Shown piece by piece: positions 58,740 to 64,000 of a DNA stretch of 64,000 nt. The notes beneath the pieces were generated by a model. It made no database searches and was not told the DNA's origin. It was given only the letters and a program-made list of their open reading frames with translations. Every line of letters begins with the position of its first letter. Position 1 is the stretch's first letter. The DNA is from Trebonia sp963795335 (GTDB lineage Bacteria > Actinomycetota > Actinomycetes > Streptosporangiales > Streptosporangiaceae). A program made the position numbers and the translations under genes. Location: contig CAWCHI010000004.1 of assembly GCA_963795335.1 (NCBI GenBank), positions 602,143 through 666,142 of the forward strand, in the 5' to 3' direction.

Positions 58740-59913
58740 TGGCCGCCGGGACGCCGTCGTGGGAGGCCATCACCGTCGGCACCGCGCTGGTCGCCGCCAT
58801 GGCCGCCTACGCGCTGTTCGCCGGGGCCGACTTCGGCGGCGGAATCTGGGACCTGCTGGCCGGCTCTCGTCCCGTGGCCGGCGTGCCCGGGACGCCATCG
58901 ACACCTCCGTCACCCCCGTGTGGGAAGGCAACCAGGTATGGATCGTCATGGGCCTGGTCCTGCTCTGGACCGGGTTCCCCAGTGCGTTCGCCGCCATCTC
59001 CATCACTTTGTTCGCCCCGCTGGCCGCCTCGGCGCTGGGCATCGTGCTGCGCGGGGTCGGCTTCGCCTTCCGTCACGAAGCTGTCCGCCCCGCCACTAAA
59101 CGGCTCACCGGCGTCCTGTTCGCCTGCTCGTCGCTGCTCGCCCCCTTCTTCCTCGGCACCGCGGTCGGCGCCGTCACCACCGGCCGTGTCCCCGTGCCCA
59201 GCCCCGGCATCAGCACCGCCGCCTGGACCACGCCGACCGCGCTGGTCACCGGGGCCCTGTTCGTGGCCACCTGCGCCTTTATCGGAGCCGTCTACCTGGT
59301 CGGCGACGCCAGCCGCCGCGGGCACGACGACCTCGTGCCCTACTTCGGTCACCGCGCCGTCATCAGCGGCGCCGTGACCGGCGTTCTCGCTGCGGTCAAC
59401 CTCGCCCTGCTGCACGGCAGCGCCCCCTACGTCTTCGGGCGGCTGACCGGCGTGGCCCTGCCGCTGGTCATCATCTCCGTGCTGGCCGGGGCGGCCGCCG
59501 TCACGCTGATCGCGCTGCGGCGGCAGTGGCTGCTGCGTATCGCCGGCGGGCTCTCCGTCGCCGCCGTCCTCGCCGCCTGGGGCCTCGCCCAGTATCCGTG
59601 GCTGTTTCCCACCAGCCTCAGCATCGCGGCCGCGGCCGCGCCCAGCACCAGCCTGACCGCCGAGATCGCCATCATCGGCCTGGCCGCTGTCCTGGTCGTG
59701 CCGTCCTTCGTGTTCCTGTACTGGCTGCAGCAGCACGGCCGCCTCGAGCACGATGCCGCCTCGGTCCAGCTGCGCCGCGCCGCACGCGCCCAGGACCGGT
59801 CCCCGGCCCCGGCGCCCGCGGCGGCGACCCCGCGGCTGCTGACCGCTCTGATCGTCGCGCTGGCCACCCTCCAGATCCTGCGTCACCGACGCCGCCGGAA
59901 CGGCGCCGGGTAA
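58739..59913 (+). pseudogene. cydB: Cytochrome bd oxidase subunit II, one frameshift
   Basis: ATG 58739 overlaps the cydA stop (a GTG at 58736 is an alternative). The start 'LFAGADFGGGIWDLLAGSR' is typical of CydB. Near 58880 the frame slips, and the rest, from 'TSVTPVWEGNQVWIVMGLVL' through 'AFRHEAVRPATKRLTGVLFA' to the end at 59913, is clean with eight helices. A single indel in the first 50 codons separates the parts, so an assembly error is quite possible. cydC and cydD are not adjacent. Confidence 0.88.
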
Positions 59914-59956
59914 CCGGCAAGCGCACGCGAAGCGGCCTGAAGGTCCGCGCGGCGAG

Positions 59957-61406
59957 TCAGTTGCTGCCAGAGTGGTGCGAGTCCGGGGCTGCTGTGCCGT
60001 GGTGGCCGGCGGGCGGCTCGCCGCCGGGGGTGGTGACGTGGCCGAGGCTGATGCCGTGCGGGCCGATGCTGAACTGGCTCACGGCCTGATCGTGATTACT
60101 CGCCCTGGTCTTGACGATGACCAGCGAGCGGTTCAGCGAGCCGCCCCCCTGGTGCTGGTTGAGCATGATCACGTTGTCGGACAGGTGCGAGACCGCGGCC
60201 TGCGGCAGGTTGTCCGCACTGAGGAAGCCGGGCATCTCACAGGTGGTGAGCAGGCTGATGCCCTGCCGGGCGAACCGCTGGGTCAGCGAGTACATGAATT
60301 CCAGGAACCGGGTCTGGTCCCGGGCCGTTGTCCGCAGGTCCATCAGGCTGTCGACCAGCACCCTGCGGGCCTTGGTGCGTTCCACCGCCTTCAGCAGCTC
60401 GTACACCCACTCGTCGAGATAGATGTCCACGGAGAGCGGTACATGACCTCAACGGCGGGGTCGGCGAGCGCCCAGCCGAGGCTGCCGGCCGTCCGCTCGA
60501 GCTGAGTGGGATTCTCCTGCAGGGTGGCGATAACGCCGGGCTCGCCGTGGCGGACGCCGCCGAAGATGAAGTGCAGCCCCATGAGGGTCTTGCCCGAGCC
60601 GGACGGGCCGACGACCATCGTGGAGGTCCCGGCGAGCAGCCCACCAGCCAGCTTCGAGTCCAGAGCGGGGATGCCCGAGGGTATCCGCTGATCGCCGCGC
60701 TGGTAGCCGTCGGCGGGAGGGACGTCGGCCAGCCGTGGGAACAGTTGCAGTCCCTCGGAGGTGAGCCGGTAGCCGTGCTGGCCGGTCCGGAAGCCGCTGC
60801 CGCGCAGTTTCCTGCACCGTGAGGAACCGCTTTTCGCGCAGGTCCAGCTGGACGGCGGCCAGTTCCACGATCGCATCGGCCACGGCGAATTCCGGGGACA
60901 GCGCGACCTCGCCGGATTCGTATTCGCCGAGCCACAGCGATGAGACCGGGAACGCCGTCAGCCGGCCCGCCAGCTGGTGCAGGAACTGCCTGAATTCCCC
61001 GTCATCACCGGCGAGAGACCGCAAGGCCTTGAAGCTGTCGATGACGACCAGCCCCGGGCGCCGCTGCTTCAGCACTGCCCCGACATGATCGGCCACGCCG
61101 GCCAGCCCTTCCCGGCCAGCCATCAGCCCCAGATCCTCATAGAAGACCGACGTGCCAACCGCGGCCGGCATCGAAGAAACCGAGGCTCTGGCCGAAGCGG
61201 ACAATCTTTTCCAGCGGCTCGGACAGGGTGGAGAAGTACACGGCGCAGCGGTCTGGGCGGGCGTTGTGGAAGGTGTACTGCTGGGCCATGATCGTCTTGC
61301 CCGTGCCCGGGAGCCCCATGATGATGCTGATGCCACTGGCGGGCAGGCCGCCGCCCAGGACCTCGTCCAGCGGCTGGTGCCCGCTGCGCAGGCGGCTGCC
61401 TGTCAT
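59957..61406 (-). pseudogene. Two-domain KaiC-like RecA-family ATPase, about three frameshifts
   Basis: ATG 61406 after AAGGAG. Domain 1: 'LDEVLGGGLPASGISIIMG' and Walker A 'GLPGTGKTIMAQQ', then in another frame 'GLVVIDSFKALRSLAGDDG' as Walker B. Domain 2: 'GIPALDSKLAGGLLAGTSTM', Walker A 'GPSGSGKTLMGLH', then 'RRVLVDSLMDLRTTARDQT' near the end. Breaks lie near 61160, 60810 and 60440. Each domain has the KaiC/RadA pattern. No KaiA/KaiB is present, so it is a signalling ATPase of the wider family. It follows the MerR-receiver gene by 10 bp, forming a two-gene operon. Confidence 0.83.
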
Positions 61407-61416
61407 CGTGAACTCC

Positions 61417-62125
61417 TTAGCCGGCGAGGAAGGCGCTGGACCGGAGCAGGTCCCGCACGGTGGACACCAGCTGCAACGGCTCCAGGGGTTTGCCCAGGAA
61501 GGCGTCCGCTCCGGCGTCGAACGCCTGCTCGCTGACGTCCACCGCCGAGACCACGATGATCGCGGCTCGGTCATGTTCCCGGAAGTGGCGGCACAACTGC
61601 AGTCCCGTCCCGCCCGAGATAAGGACCTCGAGGATCACGACCGCGGGCAGCGGCCGAGGCGAACGCGTCCCTGGCGGCGTCTTCGCCGAGCGCCACCTGG
61701 ACCTCGAACCCCTCCGTCGAGAGGAAGTACTCCTCGAACTCCGCCGCATACGGGTCGGCTTCCGCCAGCAGGACCAGCATCCGGGGCGCCGGCGGGGCCG
61801 CGGGCGGCGTCGGCGGCAGGCCCTCCTCGGTTCGCTGCGCCAGCAGCCGGTGCGCGTCAGCCGCGCTGGCACCCGTGTTCATCTGCGCCCGTACGAATGC
61901 CAGTTGCTCGACCTGGTGCCGGCTGAACAGCCGGTGCCCGCTGGCGTTGCGCGCGGGTACCACCTGCCCGTACCTGTCCTCCCAGGTCCGCAGGGTGGCC
62001 ACCGGAACATCCAGCATCCTGGCCACCGCGCTGATGCTGTAGACCGGGCGCCCGCCCCCGGCTGGCTCACGCGGCGCGCTTACCAACGCAATTCCTGGCT
62101 CCCGCAGCCCAGATGAAGAGGACAT
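61417..62125 (-). pseudogene. MerR-type HTH fused to a receiver domain, one frameshift
   Basis: ATG 62125 opens a MerR DNA-binding domain: 'YSISAVARMLDVPVATLRTW' and 'EDRYGQVVPARNASGHRLFS' (about 29-68), with helix 'QVEQLAFVRAQMNTGASAAD'. A Pro-rich linker leads to a receiver domain 'RMLVLLAEADPYAAEFEEYF'. The frame slips near 61660 and continues 'AVVILEVLISGGTGLQLCRH', 'IIVVSAVDVSEQAFDAGADA' and 'FLGKPLEPLQL'. The position of the phosphorylated Asp appears to be Glu ('ILEV'). 709 bp is whole codons plus one. Transcribed with the KaiC-like gene. Confidence 0.8.
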
Positions 62126-62363
62126 GACGAAGAGGAACGGGTCCAGTCTTTACTCATCGGCTCTTCATCCCTTCTTCAGGCCGTGGGGATAAAATCACGT
62201 CCTGAGCCTAGCACCAGAGAGACACAGCCACGGGTGAAGAGGATCTCGCGATGCCTGACCGTTTTCGTGCCGCGACTGTCCGCCGGCACTGGCCCGCTGA
62301 CCAGCCAGTTGCTCCAGCGCCGCAGAGGGCGGGCGCTCGCCAGGAACTGGCAGGGCGGGCGGT

Positions 62364-62879
62364 ATGACGACACCTGACATTATCGAGCTGATGCTGAGCG
62401 ATCACCGCCGCATCCGGGACCAGGGCCAGGTGCTGCGGGAGATGGCCTGCCGGGAGACAGGGGCAGAATCTGGCGGGGCGCTGGCCGGGGCGTGGGACCG
62501 CCTGGCCGGGCTGATCGAGCTGCACCTGTGTGCCGAGCGGGAGATTTCCTGGCTGCCGATGTGCGGCACCGGCCCGCGGGGACGCGAGCAGATCGCCGTG
62601 GCCACCGCCGCGGCCGCGGACGTCAGGGAGGCGATCAGCGCGGCGCGGCTGCAGCCCCCGGCGTCACCGGCCTGGTGGCCGGCGGTGAACGACGCGCTGT
62701 CGGCCTGCATCGCGCGTCTCGGCCAGGAGGAGGAGGTCATCCTGGCGGACTTCGCCCGGCACGCGGACCAGCGGGCTCGCGAGCGACTCGGCCGCCAGTG
62801 GCTGGCGTTCACGGCCACCCTCCGGCTGGAGGAAATCCCGGCGGCGGCCGCAATCGCCGCCTGCCGGGGCTTTTGGTAG
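62364..62879 (+). CDS. Hemerythrin-like protein
   Basis: A 171-aa helical protein. 'IIELMLSDHRRIRDQGQVLR' and 'LIELHLCAEREISWLPMCGT' correspond to the first ligand segments of bacterial hemerythrins, and 'LGQEEEVILADFARHADQRA' to the last. Some ligands are altered compared with the copy at 54796, so metal binding is less sure. ATG 62364 has only a weak upstream GGCGGG. No regulon box is seen in front. It lies between the KaiC operon and the sigma factor gene. Confidence 0.75.
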   Translation: MTTPDIIELMLSDHRRIRDQGQVLREMACRETGAESGGALAGAWDRLAGLIELHLCAEREISWLPMCGTGPRGREQIAVATAAAADVREAISAARLQPPASPAWWPAVNDALSACIARLGQEEEVILADFARHADQRARERLGRQWLAFTATLRLEEIPAAAAIAACRGFW

Positions 62880-63089
62880 TTAGGCAGCAGGGGGGCGCCA
62901 GGGAGCTGGCCCAGAGATTGTCATCTTCAACTGTTATGCATATCCTAGTCATTACCTACCTTCTCAGGTGTGTCCGCCCTTGTGAAGCTGGGCCCAGTCT
63001 CGGGTCGTGCGGCTAGACATCCGTGCGACCCGCGTCGGCCCGGACCTTCAAGGCAGCTTCCAGCTCCTCTCCAGACCCCGGAGGCAGCC

Positions 63090-63917
63090 ATGCCCGATCA
63101 GTCCTTCCGTGTCCGGGTGAGCCTTCGCTCGGTGAACTGCCGAGACGAGGAATTGCTCGCGCACTGCCGGGCACTGCCGACGGCGGACGGCCCGGAACGG
63201 GCCATGGCGCGCGAGGTGCTGGTCCGGCGGTATGAGCCGCTGGTGCGGCACTGCGTCAGGACCTACCGGGGCAGCCCCGAGCCGGTCGAGGACCTCATGC
63301 AGGTGGGATATGTGGGCTTGCTGAAGGCGATCAACAACTTCGACCCCGCACTGGGCGGAGGGCTGAAGGCCTACGCCATCCCCTGCATTACGGGGGAGAT
63401 CAAACGGCACTTCCGCGATAAAAGGTGGCAGATACGGGTCACCCGGCCAATCCAGGAACTGCTGCTCGAGTTGCGCGGCGCGGCGGAGGACCTCACCCAT
63501 GAGCTGGGGCGCCATCCCACCGACGCGGAACTGGCGGCACGGCTGGGCGTGACCGTGGAGGACTTGCGCGAAGCGCGAGCGGCCCACGAGGGATTTACTG
63601 CCTTGTCGCTGGACGCGCCGCTGGCGGGACCGGATGACTCCAGTCCGCTGGGCAGCCTGCTGGGCGCGGAGGACGCGGCGATAGACCGTGCCCTGGACAT
63701 GGAAGCGGTTACCCGGCACTGGGTCGAACTGCCCCGGCGTGAGCAGCGCATCCTGGTCACGCGCTTTTACGGCAACCTCACCCAGGAGGAGATCGCGGGG
63801 CGGCTCGGTATCTCCCAGATGCACGTCTCCCGGCTGCTGGCTCGTGCCCTGGGCCAGCTCAGGGACCGCCTCCTCGATGGCCCCGCCCGCCACCCCAGCG
63901 CGGCCAGCGACCGCTGA
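63090..63917 (+). CDS. SigB/SigF-family sigma-70 factor
   Basis: A 275-aa stress-type sigma factor. Region 2 is 'YRGSPEPVEDLMQVGYVGLL' and 'AINNFDPALGGGLKAYAIPC' with 'ITGEIKRHFRDKRWQIRVTR'. Region 3 is 'LTHELGRHPTDAELAARLGV', and region 4 is 'LPRREQRILVTRFYGNLTQE' with 'IAGRLGISQMHVSRLLARAL'. This is the SigB/SigF/WhiG group. ATG 63090 follows GGAGG; an upstream in-frame ATG is less likely. No anti-sigma gene is adjacent, though the window ends soon after. The last 83 bp hold no feature. Confidence 0.93.
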   Translation: MPDQSFRVRVSLRSVNCRDEELLAHCRALPTADGPERAMAREVLVRRYEPLVRHCVRTYRGSPEPVEDLMQVGYVGLLKAINNFDPALGGGLKAYAIPCITGEIKRHFRDKRWQIRVTRPIQELLLELRGAAEDLTHELGRHPTDAELAARLGVTVEDLREARAAHEGFTALSLDAPLAGPDDSSPLGSLLGAEDAAIDRALDMEAVTRHWVELPRREQRILVTRFYGNLTQEEIAGRLGISQMHVSRLLARALGQLRDRLLDGPARHPSAASDR

Positions 63918-64000
63918 GCACCGGGGAACCGGGCCAGCGAACCGGCGCCTTAACCGCCGGCGACGGGCGGGAGAAGTGGCCGCGCTGTCCGGGTCACCGC

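Overview
The window comes from a high-GC actinomycete. Supporting evidence is the strong GC bias at third codon positions, the galU-moeA-moaC-mog-rimJ-sepX gene order, a GTP-type PEP carboxykinase, many GTG/TTG starts and an actinomycete integrative conjugative element (AICE). A Streptosporangiales-like soil organism is my guess; the sequence does not fix the genus.

Layout. 0-4 kb: a TetR regulator cut by the window edge faces a DrrAB-like ABC exporter, followed by a decayed MMPL transporter. 4.07-18.9 kb: genomic islands stacked on a tRNA-Arg(CCU) gene at 18840-18915. The 3' half of this tRNA is repeated at 10716-10765 and 4069-4113. The inner element (10.77-18.83 kb) is an AICE with a GntR/UTRA regulator, a deaminase, small proteins, an SpdB-like membrane protein, an FtsK-like Tra protein, Rep, Xis and Int; Rep, Xis, Int and two others are frameshifted. 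The outer element (4.1-10.7 kb) has no integrase. It carries a possible defence cluster (membrane pentapeptide protein, deoxyribosyltransferase/TIR-like protein, interrupted HEPN-like protein), a dead IS481-type element, a ClpN/HTH pair, an HD protein and a nucleotidyltransferase toxin-antitoxin-like pair.

19-34 kb is an intact core block: acyltransferase, PEPCK, MTA phosphorylase, FmdB, 5-FTHF cyclo-ligase, galU, molybdenum cofactor genes, rimJ, sepX, tRNA-Ala and two coupled sigma factors. 34-38.6 kb holds a RelE-type TA pair and a xylose locus (ROK repressor, operator, xylA, xylB), with many indels in xylA and xylB.

38.9-57 kb looks like a respiratory/redox regulon. By eye I count twelve copies of a short palindrome, TCGY-NNN-RCGA, usually flanked by ATAT. 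They lie beside DUF3040 genes, a STAS gene, a hemerythrin-fdhABC operon, an acetate-uptake-type transporter, an MFS transporter, a hemerythrin, a DUF2254 membrane protein and the cydAB operon. Two paralogous MarR regulators lie inside the cluster and are the obvious candidate binders. FdhA has an in-frame TGA at the selenocysteine position followed by a SECIS-like hairpin. The aa3-type oxidase genes in the same region (coxB, coxA, ctaG) are broken, while the bd oxidase genes are nearly complete. The Moco genes at 27-30 kb would supply the cofactor for FdhA.

57-64 kb: cydAB, a MerR-receiver fusion with a two-domain KaiC-like ATPase, a hemerythrin-like protein and a SigB/SigF-type sigma factor.

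Single-base frameshifts are frequent in accessory genes and absent from 19-35.9 kb. I cannot tell from the sequence whether they are true decay or assembly error.
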